DNA of 64,000 nucleotides from Acidobacteriota bacterium (GCA_018000455.1 JAGNJW010000004.1:1-64000); one strand, 5' to 3'; shown: positions 25,372 to 34,933, counted from the first letter of the stretch. The notes: a model not told the origin generated them from the letters alone. Program-made: numbers and translations.

Positions 25372-26897
25372 TGCGATCCCCCACGCGACTGTCTCTCGCC
25401 GTGCTGCTCCTGGCAGCCGGAGCCCTGGTGGCCGTGCCGCCGCCCCCTGGGGCGACCTTGCTGGCGCAGGGGGCCGCTCTGCCGTTCGCCGCGGTGCAGC
25501 CTGACCTCCTCGCCGTAGCGAATTCATATTCGAACGCCTGGGGCGACTACGACAACGACGGTGATCTCGATCTCGCCGTGTCGCTCGGCACCGGCGAGGT
25601 GCGCCTCTATCGGAACGACAAGGGCGTCCTCGTCAGCGTCGGCGCCCAGGTCGGCATGCCGCAGGCGGGCAGCCACGAGCTGCGCGGGCTGAGCTGGGGC
25701 GACTTCGACGGCGACGGGGACATCGATCTGCTCGGGGGCTCGACGCCCACCGACAAGCTCACGGTGGTGCTCCGCAACGACGGCGGCAAGCGCTTCACGG
25801 ATGTAGCCGCCGAGATCGGTCTGACGATTCCAGGGCGCTCGGCGCGCCAGACCAACTGGATCGATTACGACAACGACGGCGACCTGGACGTCTACGCCGC
25901 CAATCGCGCCGGACAGAACAAGCTGTTCCAGAACACCGGCGGCAAGTTCACCCAGGTGTTCGCCGACGCCGGACCGACCGACCCGCGACCCACCGTCGGC
26001 GCCTGCTGGCTCGATGTCGACAACGACGGCGACCTCGATCTGTTCCTGGCCAACCAGTCGGGCGCCGCCGACGCCGTCTGGCGCAACGACCGCACCGGTT
26101 TCACCGACGTGGCGGTGGCGCTCGGCATGGCCGGCCCGACGCGCACCAAGGCGGAGGGCGGCGTCGGGTGCGCCGTCGGCGACTACGACAACGACGGCCA
26201 CCTCGACATCTTCGTGCCCAACTACGGTCACAACCAGCTGTATCGCAACAACGGCAACGGCACCTTCACCGACGTGGCCGCCAAGGTCGGGGTCGGAGTC
26301 GAGAACCATGCGGTCGGCTCCGACTGGGGCGACTACGACAACGACGGCGATCTCGACCTCTCGGTCATCTCGTACGTCGGGGATCCCGGCGCGCAGACGC
26401 CGCTCAATGCGCTGTTCCGCAACGACGGCGCCGCCGGCTTCGTCAACGTGCTCACGAAGGACAGTCCCCTCAACGCCGCCGACCACGCCTCGCAGTTCGT
26501 GGACTTCGACAACGACGGCGGGCTCGACCTGTCGATCACCGATGGCTACGGCCCGAAGGGCGGCCACTTCGTGTTTCGCAACACCCTGCCGGACGACGTC
26601 AAGAAGCGAAGCCTCAGCGTGATCGTTCTCGACGCGAAGGGGCACCAGACTCGCTTCGGTGCGGAGGTGCGGCTGTTCGACGCGTCAGGCCGGATCCTGG
26701 GCAGCCGTCAGGTCGTGACCGGCGGCGGCTACAACTCACAGCGCGCTGCTCCGGTGCATTTCGGACTGGCCAAGCTCGCTCCCGTAACGGTCGAAGTGAC
26801 CTTCATGAGCAACACCGGCAGGAAGACGCAGACGCTGAAGAACGTCCGGCCGGAAGATTTCGCCGGCAAGAGCCTGGTCATTCGTCAGGCCAACTGA
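25368..26897 (+). CDS. VCBS/FG-GAP-repeat exported protein with UnbV-like C-terminus
   Basis: 509 aa from ATG at 25368, overlapping the acylase stop. A signal peptide ends near residue 33 (GATLLAQ). At least six repeats with a calcium-binding D-x-D-x-D-G-D-L-D core follow ([91 protein letters not shown]), building a beta-propeller like that of integrin alpha chains. The C-terminal 90 residues ([20 protein letters not shown], then a [16 protein letters not shown] loop) resemble the ASPIC/UnbV module. It is likely extracellular or surface attached and may bind a carbohydrate or protein ligand for the neighbouring TonB receptors. Confidence 0.9.
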   Translation: MMRSPTRLSLAVLLLAAGALVAVPPPPGATLLAQGAALPFAAVQPDLLAVANSYSNAWGDYDNDGDLDLAVSLGTGEVRLYRNDKGVLVSVGAQVGMPQAGSHELRGLSWGDFDGDGDIDLLGGSTPTDKLTVVLRNDGGKRFTDVAAEIGLTIPGRSARQTNWIDYDNDGDLDVYAANRAGQNKLFQNTGGKFTQVFADAGPTDPRPTVGACWLDVDNDGDLDLFLANQSGAADAVWRNDRTGFTDVAVALGMAGPTRTKAEGGVGCAVGDYDNDGHLDIFVPNYGHNQLYRNNGNGTFTDVAAKVGVGVENHAVGSDWGDYDNDGDLDLSVISYVGDPGAQTPLNALFRNDGAAGFVNVLTKDSPLNAADHASQFVDFDNDGGLDLSITDGYGPKGGHFVFRNTLPDDVKKRSLSVIVLDAKGHQTRFGAEVRLFDASGRILGSRQVVTGGGYNSQRAAPVHFGLAKLAPVTVEVTFMSNTGRKTQTLKNVRPEDFAGKSLVIRQAN

Positions 26898-26980
26898 ATC
26901 GGGGCCAGGCACGGCGCGCAGCGCCGGGGCGCGGACACCAAGGTCTGTTGACGCCTTCGCGCCGGCCCCGTTCGCGCCAC

Positions 26981-26995
26981 GTACAATTCATTACA
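26981..26995 (+). promoter_or_regulatory. Shared upstream element of TonB receptor 2
   Basis: GTACAATTCATTACA, 14 of 15 bases identical to 19069-19083, 56 nt before the start codon of the second receptor. It contains TACAAT, the same hexamer used as a likely -10 in other genes of this window. Confidence 0.55.
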
Positions 26996-27051
26996 TCGCC
27001 GCCGTCGTGGGTGTCGGTCACCCGTGACACGATCCCACCTCGGAGGACCAC

Positions 27052-29886
27052 GTGCACCACCGCACCACAGCCATTCGTCGATTTACCGCCCTCGGAGCGC
27101 TCTTCGCAGCGCTCCTGCTCTTGCCCGGTACAGCGGCCGCGCAGACCGCCGAGCTTCGCGGCACCGTCGCCGACTCGACCGGCAGCGCGCTGCCGGGCGT
27201 GACCGTCACCATCGTCAACGCCGCCACCGGCGTCGAGCGCCTGGTGATTACAGACGAGCAGGGCGCGTTCCGCGTCCCGGCGCTCCAGCCTGGACCCTAC
27301 ACGGTCGAATCGACGCTCTCGGGCTTCGGCACCGACACGCACAAAGTGGTGCTCACCGTCGGCCAGGTGGGCGACGTGAAGGTCGTATTGTCGGTAGGCG
27401 CCATCGAGGAGAGCATCCAGGTGGTCGGGCGGGCGGGCGTCGAGATCGAGACCACCAAGTCGGACTTGTCGGCGGTCGTGAACCAGGAGCAGCTCTCGGA
27501 GCTGCCGGTGCTCAACCGCGGGTTCGTCGGCCTGGCGCAGTTGCTGCCGGGCGGCGGCCCGGCCCGCTCGGGCGACGGCCGCTTCGGCATTTCAACCTCG
27601 TTCGGCGGCACCAACGTGCGCAGCATGTACTCGATGCAGATCGACGGCGGCATCATGGACCACCCGATCTACGGGTTTGCGATCGTCAACGTCAGCCAGG
27701 ACGCGGTACAGGAGTTCCGCGTGCTCCGGAACCAGTTCGACGCCGAGTTCTCGCGCGCCGGAACGGCCGTCGTGAACGTCGTGACGCGGTCGGGCACCAA
27801 TGACTTCTCCGGCCGGCTGTCGTACTTCGGGCGCGACGACTCGCTCAACGCCAAGAACGCGTTCGCCAAGTCGAAGCCGCAGTTCGATGCCGCCCGCTTC
27901 AGCGCCGCGGCAGGCGGTCCGCTCGTGCGCAACAAGGCGTTCCTGTTCGGGACCTTCGAGTACAACCGGCAGAATTCGGCGCGCATCATCGCCCTGCCGC
28001 CCACCAACCCGTTTGCCGGCCAGTTCAACGGCGTCTACGACAACGGCACCCGCGCCAAGCTCGGACAGGCGAAGGTGGACTACACGGCCAATCCGCGCCA
28101 CGCCTTCAGTGTCCGCTATCTCTACGACAACGACGACATCGTCGAGGACTACGAGCTGGCCGAGAACACGGCGCTCGACTTCTCCGACATCTCGACCAAC
28201 TGGAACTGGACCCTCGGCGGCTCGATGCTCAACAGCATGGTCGTGCAGGTGATGGACCAGGACACTCAGCGATTCCAGACCACTACCGACACGCAGGTGA
28301 CCCGGCCGTCGTTCAGTTCGGGCCGCTCGCCCAACCTGCCGCAGGGCTTCCCTCGCAAGCGCTACACGCTCAACGACACCTTCTTCTGGTCGACCGGCCG
28401 GCACTCTGCCAAGGTCGGCCTGCGGATGGCCTACGAAGATCTCGACTACAACGCCGACTATTACGGCGCCGGCGTCTGGCTGTTCAACACCGACCGGCCG
28501 TTCGACGCCGCCGATCGCACCACCTGGCCGACCCGTTTCACGATCGGCAGCGGTCCCGCGACCCAGAACTACCGCAATACCGAATGGGGCTTCTTCGCCC
28601 AGGACGACGTGCGGCTCGGCAACGTCACGCTCAACTTCGGCCTGCGCTACGACTTCGACAGCAACCTGCGCAGTCCGGAGATGATTGCCGATCTGCTCGC
28701 TAATCCGCAGTTTGCGGGCCTCGAGAACCTGGTCACGGCCGACCGGGGCAACGACCTGAACAACATCCAGCCGCGTTTCGGGTTCGCCTGGGACGCGCGC
28801 GGTGACGGGCGCACGGTGGTGCGCGGCGGCTACGGGCTCTATTCGGGCCGCAACCGGCCGTGGTTCAACATCCGCGGCGACGTAGTGAGCAACCAGTTCA
28901 CGGCCGAGATCACCGATCCGAACCTGCTGCAGTTCTACCCGAACCAGACGGCGGCCCTCGGCGGGCGGACCCTCGAGGACTACGTCCGCACGGCCGGCGG
29001 CCGCGCGCTCTACCTGCCCGGCGATGACCTCAACCTCCCCTACGTCGTGAGCGCCACGCTCGGCGTCGCCAAGATGCTGCCGTTCGATACCTCACTCGAG
29101 GTCGACCTGATCCACCAGGTGCAGAAGGACCTGCAGACCGGCCGCGACGCCAACCTGCCGGCCCGCGGGCCGCTGGCCACCAACCCCCGGCCGTACCCGC
29201 AGTTCTCGTCGGTCACGCTCATCAACTCGCTCACCGACTCGAGCTACGACGCACTGCAGGCGCAGCTGCGGCGCCGCTACCGGGGCTCCACCTGGCAGGT
29301 GTCGTACACGCTGTCGAAAGCCATCTCGAACGGCACCAACGACAACGCCAGCACCAAGTCCGATCCGTGGAACACCTTCGGCAACGACGACCGCGGGCTC
29401 GATGAGAACGACCGACGGCAGGCGCTCTCGGTATCGGTCATCGCGCCGTTGCCGCTGGGCATCCAGCTGGCCACGATCGTGTCGCTCCGGAACGGCACTC
29501 CCTGGGATGTGATCGCGGGCGTGGACCTCGATCGCGACGGCAACAACCAGGACCGTCCGGCCGGCCTGCAGAAGAACACCGGCGGCACCGAGAGCGAGAC
29601 CAACCTGGCCATCATCAACGCCTTCCGGCAGTCGCGGAACCTGGCGCCCATTTCCATGGAGCAGCTGACGCGGTCGTCGGCCGATCGCGTGGTTGACCTG
29701 CGCGCGACCAAGATGTTCAACGCTCAAGGCCGGAAGCGCTTCGAGGTGTTCCTTGAGGCCTACAACCTGCTGAACACCGTGAACTTCGAGAATCCGAGCG
29801 GCGCCATCACGTCGGGGAGCTTCGCGACCTACACGACGGCACGGGATGCCCGCCAGATTCAGTGGGGCGCGCGCTTCCAGTTCTGA
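27052..29886 (+). CDS. TonB-dependent receptor, Oar-like, with carboxypeptidase-regulatory-like domain
   Basis: 944 aa from GTG at 27052 with CGGAGGA at 27041-27047. A signal peptide ends near residue 31 (LPGTAAAQ). It has the same architecture as the receptor at 19203: regulatory-like domain (LRGTVADSTGSALPGVTVTI), plug (LSELPVLNRGFVGLAQLLPG, AVQEFRVLRNQFDAEFSRAG), barrel, and a C-terminal GARFQF. The two are clear paralogues but not recent duplicates; conserved blocks are separated by diverged loops, as expected if they take different ligands. A separate upstream element (26981) suggests its own promoter and a shared regulator with receptor 1. Confidence 0.92.
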   Translation: MHHRTTAIRRFTALGALFAALLLLPGTAAAQTAELRGTVADSTGSALPGVTVTIVNAATGVERLVITDEQGAFRVPALQPGPYTVESTLSGFGTDTHKVVLTVGQVGDVKVVLSVGAIEESIQVVGRAGVEIETTKSDLSAVVNQEQLSELPVLNRGFVGLAQLLPGGGPARSGDGRFGISTSFGGTNVRSMYSMQIDGGIMDHPIYGFAIVNVSQDAVQEFRVLRNQFDAEFSRAGTAVVNVVTRSGTNDFSGRLSYFGRDDSLNAKNAFAKSKPQFDAARFSAAAGGPLVRNKAFLFGTFEYNRQNSARIIALPPTNPFAGQFNGVYDNGTRAKLGQAKVDYTANPRHAFSVRYLYDNDDIVEDYELAENTALDFSDISTNWNWTLGGSMLNSMVVQVMDQDTQRFQTTTDTQVTRPSFSSGRSPNLPQGFPRKRYTLNDTFFWSTGRHSAKVGLRMAYEDLDYNADYYGAGVWLFNTDRPFDAADRTTWPTRFTIGSGPATQNYRNTEWGFFAQDDVRLGNVTLNFGLRYDFDSNLRSPEMIADLLANPQFAGLENLVTADRGNDLNNIQPRFGFAWDARGDGRTVVRGGYGLYSGRNRPWFNIRGDVVSNQFTAEITDPNLLQFYPNQTAALGGRTLEDYVRTAGGRALYLPGDDLNLPYVVSATLGVAKMLPFDTSLEVDLIHQVQKDLQTGRDANLPARGPLATNPRPYPQFSSVTLINSLTDSSYDALQAQLRRRYRGSTWQVSYTLSKAISNGTNDNASTKSDPWNTFGNDDRGLDENDRRQALSVSVIAPLPLGIQLATIVSLRNGTPWDVIAGVDLDRDGNNQDRPAGLQKNTGGTESETNLAIINAFRQSRNLAPISMEQLTRSSADRVVDLRATKMFNAQGRKRFEVFLEAYNLLNTVNFENPSGAITSGSFATYTTARDARQIQWGARFQF

Positions 29887-29929
29887 CGATCGGGCCGGGG
29901 GCGGCGAGCGGCGCGCTCGAGCCGTAACG

Positions 29930-29979
29930 TACATGTAACGTCGCGGAGACGCGGTGGAAACGTCGGTGACCTACATGTA
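29930..29979. promoter_or_regulatory. Two TACATGTA palindromes upstream of the porin gene
   Basis: TACATGTA occurs at 29930-29937 and again at 29972-29979, 42 bp apart (four helical turns); the second is the centre of a 12-bp palindrome CCTACATGTAGG (29970-29981). Both lie immediately before the porin start at 29984. Same-face spacing suggests cooperative binding of a dimeric regulator. Confidence 0.45.
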
Positions 29980-29983
29980 GGTG

Positions 29984-31462
29984 ATGGTCTTCCGCGTGCG
30001 GGTGAGTCGGGCGGCTCGTGGCCTCCGGCCGATCGGTGTTGGGATTGTCCTCGTGGGCGTTCTGGCCGGGCTGCCGCGTCCGGCCGCCGCGGAGTCGAAC
30101 GATGCGCTGTTGAAGCTCCTGCAGGTACTGCGTGACCGTGGCTCGATCACGGCGCAGGAGTACGATGCCATCCGCATGGTGGCCGAAGCGGACGACACGC
30201 CGGTCAGCCCGCCGGCGTCGTTGCCCGGCCTGCCGGCGGACCCGGGAAAGGACGCCGCCCAGGACGCGGCAATCGCCGAGTTGCAGACGGCCACGACAGG
30301 CGCGACGGCCCCGGTCGTGAGCCGCGCACTGGCGGGCAAGTGGTACGAGCGGATGGGCATTCGCGGCTATTCTCAGCTGCGCTACTCCGAGGCCGGCTCG
30401 CAGTCTGGCGCGGTGCTCGAGGTGCCGTCCGATCGTTCGGTCAACGCCCACGAGACCTTCGTGCTGCGCCGCGGCCGCGTTGTTATCAGCGGCGATGTCG
30501 CCGATCACCTTTCGCTCTACGCCCAGACCGACTTCGCCGGCTCGCCGGGGGCCGGCGACTTCGCGCTCCAGATGCGCGACCTCTACGGCGATGTGTGGCT
30601 CGACCGGGCCAAGGCCTACCGCGTGCGGGTGGGGCAGTCCAAGGTGCCGTTCGGGTTCGTCAACCTGCAGTCGAGCTCGAACCGCGCGGCCATGGAACGT
30701 CCCGACGCCCTCAATAGCGCCGTCGAGGGCGAGCGCGATCTGGGCGCGGCCCTGATGTGGGAGAGCGCAACCGCCAAGCAGCGCTTCCGCGAGCTCGGTA
30801 ACGCGCGCTTCAAGGGTTCCGGCGACTACGGCGTCCTCTCGGCGGGCATTTACTCGGGCCAGGGGCTGAATCGATCGGACCTGAACGGTCACCCTCACGT
30901 CTTCGCCCGCGCGGCCTATCCGTTCAAGACCAGCGGTGGCCAGTACTACGAACTCGGCGTGCAGGCGTATCGTGGCCGATTCGTCGTACCCACGGCCGCT
31001 GTCACGGCCGGTGGCGTGTCCTTCACGCCGTCACAGGACGCTCGCGGCACGCTCGACGAGCGCCTGGCCTTCACCGCCATCCTTTACCCGCAGCCCTTCG
31101 GCATCGAGGCCGAGTGGAACGTCGGCAAGGGACCGCAGCTCTCGCCCGACTACCAGACAATCGGCCGCGATACCTTGCAGGGCGGCTACGTCCAGGTCAG
31201 CTACGCCGGCAAACGTGCCGTGGGGAACTGGCTCCCGTTCGCCCGCTGGCAGTATTTCGACGGCGCGCGCAAGTTCGGCAGAAACGCCCCCGTGAGCGAA
31301 GTGAACGAGGTCGACTTCGGCGTGGAGTTCGCCCGGTGGGCCGAGGTCGAGCTGGTGGGGATGTACACGCGCACCATTCGCCGCACGCGCACCAGCACCT
31401 TCCCTTACGGCCTCACCCGCGATGCCAATCGCGTGGGCATCCAGGTGCAATGGAACTACTGA
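29984..31462 (+). CDS. OprO/OprP-type porin
   Basis: 492 aa from ATG at 29984 (a GTG one codon earlier is also possible). A signal peptide ends near residue 37 (GLPRPAAAES). Residues about 40-65 form a helical segment (LLKLLQVLRDRGSITAQEYDAI) typical of the N-terminal SlyB/oligomerisation region of phosphate-selective porins, followed by a long barrel with GIRGYSQLRYSE, RRGRVVISGDVADHLSLYAQ and VGQSKVPFGFVNLQSSSN, which are O/P-family signatures. The C-terminus QVQWNY ends in an aromatic residue. It probably allows anions such as phosphate or polyphosphate through the outer membrane, but no phosphate genes adjoin it. Two palindromes in front may be regulator sites. Confidence 0.87.
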   Translation: MVFRVRVSRAARGLRPIGVGIVLVGVLAGLPRPAAAESNDALLKLLQVLRDRGSITAQEYDAIRMVAEADDTPVSPPASLPGLPADPGKDAAQDAAIAELQTATTGATAPVVSRALAGKWYERMGIRGYSQLRYSEAGSQSGAVLEVPSDRSVNAHETFVLRRGRVVISGDVADHLSLYAQTDFAGSPGAGDFALQMRDLYGDVWLDRAKAYRVRVGQSKVPFGFVNLQSSSNRAAMERPDALNSAVEGERDLGAALMWESATAKQRFRELGNARFKGSGDYGVLSAGIYSGQGLNRSDLNGHPHVFARAAYPFKTSGGQYYELGVQAYRGRFVVPTAAVTAGGVSFTPSQDARGTLDERLAFTAILYPQPFGIEAEWNVGKGPQLSPDYQTIGRDTLQGGYVQVSYAGKRAVGNWLPFARWQYFDGARKFGRNAPVSEVNEVDFGVEFARWAEVELVGMYTRTIRRTRTSTFPYGLTRDANRVGIQVQWNY

Positions 31463-31488
31463 GTGCCGCTTCGGGCGACAAGCGAGGT

Positions 31489-31494
31489 TAACAT
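31489..31494 (+). promoter_or_regulatory. -10 element, leaderless methyltransferase
   Basis: TAACAT ends 6 nt before the ATG at 31501. Transcription would begin at the start codon. No ribosome site is present in the intervening CCCAGC. Confidence 0.45.
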
Positions 31495-31500
31495 CCCAGC

Positions 31501-32220
31501 ATGAGCGTTGCCTCGCATCTCGGAATCAAGACCGGGGAATACGACCGCCAGATCCTCACTTTCATTCCCTACTACGACGAGATCCTGGACGCGGCGGCCG
31601 ACGCGCTGGTGGCGCTCGACCGTCCCGCGCGCCTGCTGCTCGATCTGGGCACCGGCTCCGGAGCTTTGGCGGCGCGGTGCCTGAAGCGCCTGCCCGGCGC
31701 GCGTGTGGTTGGCATCGACGGCGACCGGGCCATGCTGGCGATGGCGGAGAAGCGGCTGGGGAAGAAGCTCACGCCAGTCGTCGGCAACTTCGAGACCACG
31801 GCGTTCCCGCGCTGCGATGTCGTTTCTGCGTCGTTCTCGCTCCACCACGTGCCCGCGCCGTCGGCCAAGGCAAGGATCTTCGCACGCGCGTTCGCCGCCC
31901 TGCGGCCTGGGGGTATCCTCGTGGACGCCGACTGCACGCTCGCCTCCGATGCCAAGCTGCGGGCGCGAGACCACGAGACATGGCGCCGGCACCTGGCCGT
32001 CGGGCACGGGCCGGCCGGCGCCAGGAAGTTCCTGCGCGCCTGGGCAGACGAAGACACCTACTTCCCGCTGGAACTCGAGACGGCGCTGCTGAGGAAGGCC
32101 GGTTTCGACGTTGATGTCGTGTGGCGCCGGAGCTCGTTGTCGGTCATCGTCGCCGTCAAGGCCCGCCGTCGCTCGACTGGCCCCGGAGGGCGTTCAGCCT
32201 CCGTCCGCCGAACGCCCTGA
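31501..32220 (+). CDS. Class I SAM-dependent methyltransferase
   Basis: 239 aa. Motif I is LLLDLGTGSGALA at about residues 46-58, motif II is VVGIDGDRAML, and the ASFSLHHVPAPSAKARIF plus LRPGGILVDADC segments are those of UbiE/COQ5-like small-molecule methyltransferases. The methyl acceptor cannot be predicted. The last 20 residues (RRRSTGPGGRS onwards) look like read-through of non-conserved DNA and contain a hairpin that may act as a terminator. Next gene starts 16 nt downstream with its own -10 box. Confidence 0.82.
   Translation: MSVASHLGIKTGEYDRQILTFIPYYDEILDAAADALVALDRPARLLLDLGTGSGALAARCLKRLPGARVVGIDGDRAMLAMAEKRLGKKLTPVVGNFETTAFPRCDVVSASFSLHHVPAPSAKARIFARAFAALRPGGILVDADCTLASDAKLRARDHETWRRHLAVGHGPAGARKFLRAWADEDTYFPLELETALLRKAGFDVDVVWRRSSLSVIVAVKARRRSTGPGGRSASVRRTP
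32187..32218 (+). terminator. Terminator-like hairpin at the 3' end of the methyltransferase gene
   Basis: AGGGCGTTC (32187-32195) pairs perfectly with GAACGCCCT (32210-32218) across a 14-nt loop. It overlaps the last codons of the methyltransferase and lies just before the -10 box of the next gene. No T-tract follows. Confidence 0.4.
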
Positions 32221-32222
32221 CC

Positions 32223-32228
32223 TACAAT
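32223..32228 (+). promoter_or_regulatory. -10 element, leaderless ligase-acyltransferase gene
   Basis: TACAAT ends 8 nt before the GTG at 32237, so transcription would start at the start codon. The open frame continues upstream to 32111, but this box and homology favour GTG 32237. Confidence 0.5.
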
Positions 32229-32236
32229 CGCCCGGC

Positions 32237-34909
32237 GTGTCCAACTTCTGGCAGACCTTCGATGACACCGCCCACCGATTCGCCGCCAACACCGCCATCG
32301 AAGTGCAGCGGGCCTCGGGCCTCGAGCGCGTTACCTACCACGACCTGAAGACGTGGGCGGAAGGGATCGCCGGCTGGCTCGTGGCCGTGGGCATCGGCCA
32401 CGGCGACCGCTGCGCGATTCTCGCCGACAACGACGCGCGCTGGTGTGCCGTCTATCTCGGCGTAGTGCGCCTCGGCGCCATTGCCGTGCCGCTCGACACG
32501 AACTACTCGTCGTCGCAGGTGGCGACGATCCTCGAGGCGTCGGGCGCGCGGCTGCTGGTCGTCGGGACGCGCCTGCTGCCGGTGGCCGAGGCGGCGATGT
32601 CGACCGTGTCGCTCGTGCGAATGTACGGGACCGACGAAGATGCCCGTCCGTCAGTGGACGAGATGATCGGGCTCCCGGCGGGCCCGACGCCGCTGCCGCC
32701 CAGCCGCGCCAACGCCAGCGATCCCGCCGTCATCCTCTATACCTCGGGCACGACGTCCGATCCCAAGGGTGTCGTGCTGACGCACGGCAACCTGGCCAGC
32801 GAGCGCGAGGCGACCTTCGCCGCCGTGCACGTCGACGGGCAGGATGCCGTGCTCGGCGTGCTGCCGCTCTTCCATTCACTCGCCCAGATGGCGAATCTCT
32901 TGCTGCCGTTCGCCGTCGGCGCCCGCGTCGTGTATCTCGAGACCCTCAACACGACCGCTCTTCTCAAGGCGCTCACCGAGCGGCGCATCACGATCTTCGC
33001 CTGCGTCCCGCAGTTCTTCTATCTGATCCACCAGCGCGTCATGGGCGAAGTCGCCCGGGGCAGCTGGCTGAAGCGGCGCCTCTTCCGGACGCTGCTCTGG
33101 TTGAACCTGCAGACGCGCCGGCTGGGCGTGAACGTCGGACCGAAGCTGTTCGGCCGTGTGCACAAGGTGCTCGGCGGCCACATGCGGCTGCTCATCGCCG
33201 GCGGCTCGAAGTTCGATCCGGCCGTTGGCAGGGACCTCTACGCCCTCGGCTTCACCATTCAGCAGGCCTATGGGCTCACCGAGACGTCTGGTGCGGCCAC
33301 GCTCAACCGGCCCGACGAGGCGCACATCGACACCGTGGGCCGGATCCTGCCGGGCAACGAGCTCAAGATCCTGCCGCCCGAAGGCGATGCCGAGGACGGC
33401 GAGATCGCCATCCGCGGGCCGATCGTCATGCAGGGTTACTACAACCGGCCGGATGCCAACGCCGAGGTCTTCCGCGACGGCTGGTTTCTCACTGGCGACC
33501 TCGGACGGACCGATGAGCAGGGCCGGCTGACGATCACCGGCCGCAAGAAGGAGGTCATCGTCCTCGCGTCCGGCAAGAACATCTATCCAGAGGAGGTCGA
33601 GGCGCAGTACCGGACGTCGGCGGTCGTCAAGGAGATCTGCGTCATGGGCGTGATGCGTCCAGGCGAGCCGACCACCGAGCGGCTGCATGCCGTGGTCGTG
33701 CTCGACGACGACGTGCTCAGGGCACGAAAGATCGCCAACGCCGGTGACCTGCTGCGCTTCGAGATGGAGAGCGCGGGCGCGGCGCTTCCCTCGCACAAGC
33801 GCGTGCTCGGCTACGACGTCTGGTTCGAACCGCTGCCGCGCACGACGACCGGTAAGCTCAAGCGCTTCCAGATCCACCGATCGCTGCTCGAGCGCGACCT
33901 AACCAGGGCAGCCGAGGCGAAGCGCCCGCTGAGTGGCGCCGACGAAGCGTGGCTCGACGACCCGCACGTGGCGGATGCTGTCGCGCTCGTTGGCCGGCAT
34001 GCCAAGGGCGACTTGACACTGCGTCCCGATGCCAATCTCGAACTCGATCTCGGCCTCGACAGCATGGAGCGCGTCGAGCTGCTCACCGAGCTCGAGCAAC
34101 GCTTCGGCATGAAGGTGCCAGAGGTGGTCGTGCACGAGATCGCGACCGTGCGCCAGCTGGTCGAGGCCGTCCGGCCGGCCGAGGGCGCCGCCGCCGGCGC
34201 GGTGGACGCGGCGTGGCCGACGCTTCTGGCCGACATCCCAGCGGCGACCGACCCGGTGCTCGGACGCCTGCTCGAGCCGCGCCAGGTCGTGACGCGTCTG
34301 CTGTGGCTGGTCGCGCAAGTCGCTGGCCGCGTGCTCTCGCGCGTCAGGGTCGAGGGACTCGACCACCTGCCGGCGGCCGGGCCCTACCTCATCTGCCCGA
34401 ACCATCAGGGCTACCTCGATCCGCTCCTGCTCTGCAGCGTGCTGCCGTATCGCGTCTTCCGCGACATGTTCGTCGTGGGCGCGGCCGAGTACTTCCAGAC
34501 GCCCTTCACACTGTGGCTGGCCCGGCTGGTGAACCTGGTGCCGGTCGACACCGATTCGGCCCTCGTCTCGGCGATGAAGGCCGGGGCCTTCGGTCTCGCG
34601 CACGGCCGCGTGCTGCTGCTTTTTCCCGAGGGCGAGCGCTCCATCGACGGCACGGTGCGGCGCTTCAAGAAGGGCGCGCCGATTCTCGCCGCCCACCTCG
34701 GCGTGCCGATCGTGCCGGTGGCCCTCAAGGGCCTCTGGGAGATGTGGCCGCGCACCAAGCCAATCGATTGGCGCTACGTCGGCGCGTGGCGCCGCCACCG
34801 CGTGCGGATCGCCATCGGCCCGCCGGTCACCGTGTCGGCGAGTGAGCCCTACGCCGATGCCGCCGCCCGACTGCGGGCCACCGTCGATGAGCTGTGGCAG
34901 CCACTGTAG
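32237..34909 (+). CDS. Fused acyl-CoA/ACP synthetase - acyl carrier - PlsC-like acyltransferase
   Basis: 890 aa from GTG at 32237. Residues 1-560 are an AMP-forming ligase of the long-chain acyl-CoA synthetase type: P-loop YTSGTTSDPKGVVLTHGN, AYGLTETSG, GWFLTGDLGR and the C-terminal GRKKEVIVLASGKNIYPEEVE. Residues about 590-660 are an acyl-carrier domain with the phosphopantetheine Ser in LGLDSMERVELL. Residues about 690-890 are a PlsC/1-acylglycerol-phosphate acyltransferase: NHQGYLDPLL (catalytic NHxxxxD) and FPEGERS. The protein could activate a free fatty acid, hold it on its own carrier and transfer it to a glycerolipid. This is a variant of the Aas idea with the domains in another order. 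Confidence 0.9.
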   Translation: MSNFWQTFDDTAHRFAANTAIEVQRASGLERVTYHDLKTWAEGIAGWLVAVGIGHGDRCAILADNDARWCAVYLGVVRLGAIAVPLDTNYSSSQVATILEASGARLLVVGTRLLPVAEAAMSTVSLVRMYGTDEDARPSVDEMIGLPAGPTPLPPSRANASDPAVILYTSGTTSDPKGVVLTHGNLASEREATFAAVHVDGQDAVLGVLPLFHSLAQMANLLLPFAVGARVVYLETLNTTALLKALTERRITIFACVPQFFYLIHQRVMGEVARGSWLKRRLFRTLLWLNLQTRRLGVNVGPKLFGRVHKVLGGHMRLLIAGGSKFDPAVGRDLYALGFTIQQAYGLTETSGAATLNRPDEAHIDTVGRILPGNELKILPPEGDAEDGEIAIRGPIVMQGYYNRPDANAEVFRDGWFLTGDLGRTDEQGRLTITGRKKEVIVLASGKNIYPEEVEAQYRTSAVVKEICVMGVMRPGEPTTERLHAVVVLDDDVLRARKIANAGDLLRFEMESAGAALPSHKRVLGYDVWFEPLPRTTTGKLKRFQIHRSLLERDLTRAAEAKRPLSGADEAWLDDPHVADAVALVGRHAKGDLTLRPDANLELDLGLDSMERVELLTELEQRFGMKVPEVVVHEIATVRQLVEAVRPAEGAAAGAVDAAWPTLLADIPAATDPVLGRLLEPRQVVTRLLWLVAQVAGRVLSRVRVEGLDHLPAAGPYLICPNHQGYLDPLLLCSVLPYRVFRDMFVVGAAEYFQTPFTLWLARLVNLVPVDTDSALVSAMKAGAFGLAHGRVLLLFPEGERSIDGTVRRFKKGAPILAAHLGVPIVPVALKGLWEMWPRTKPIDWRYVGAWRRHRVRIAIGPPVTVSASEPYADAAARLRATVDELWQPL

Positions 34910-34933
34910 CCATCGTCAGACCGTCGCCGTGCG

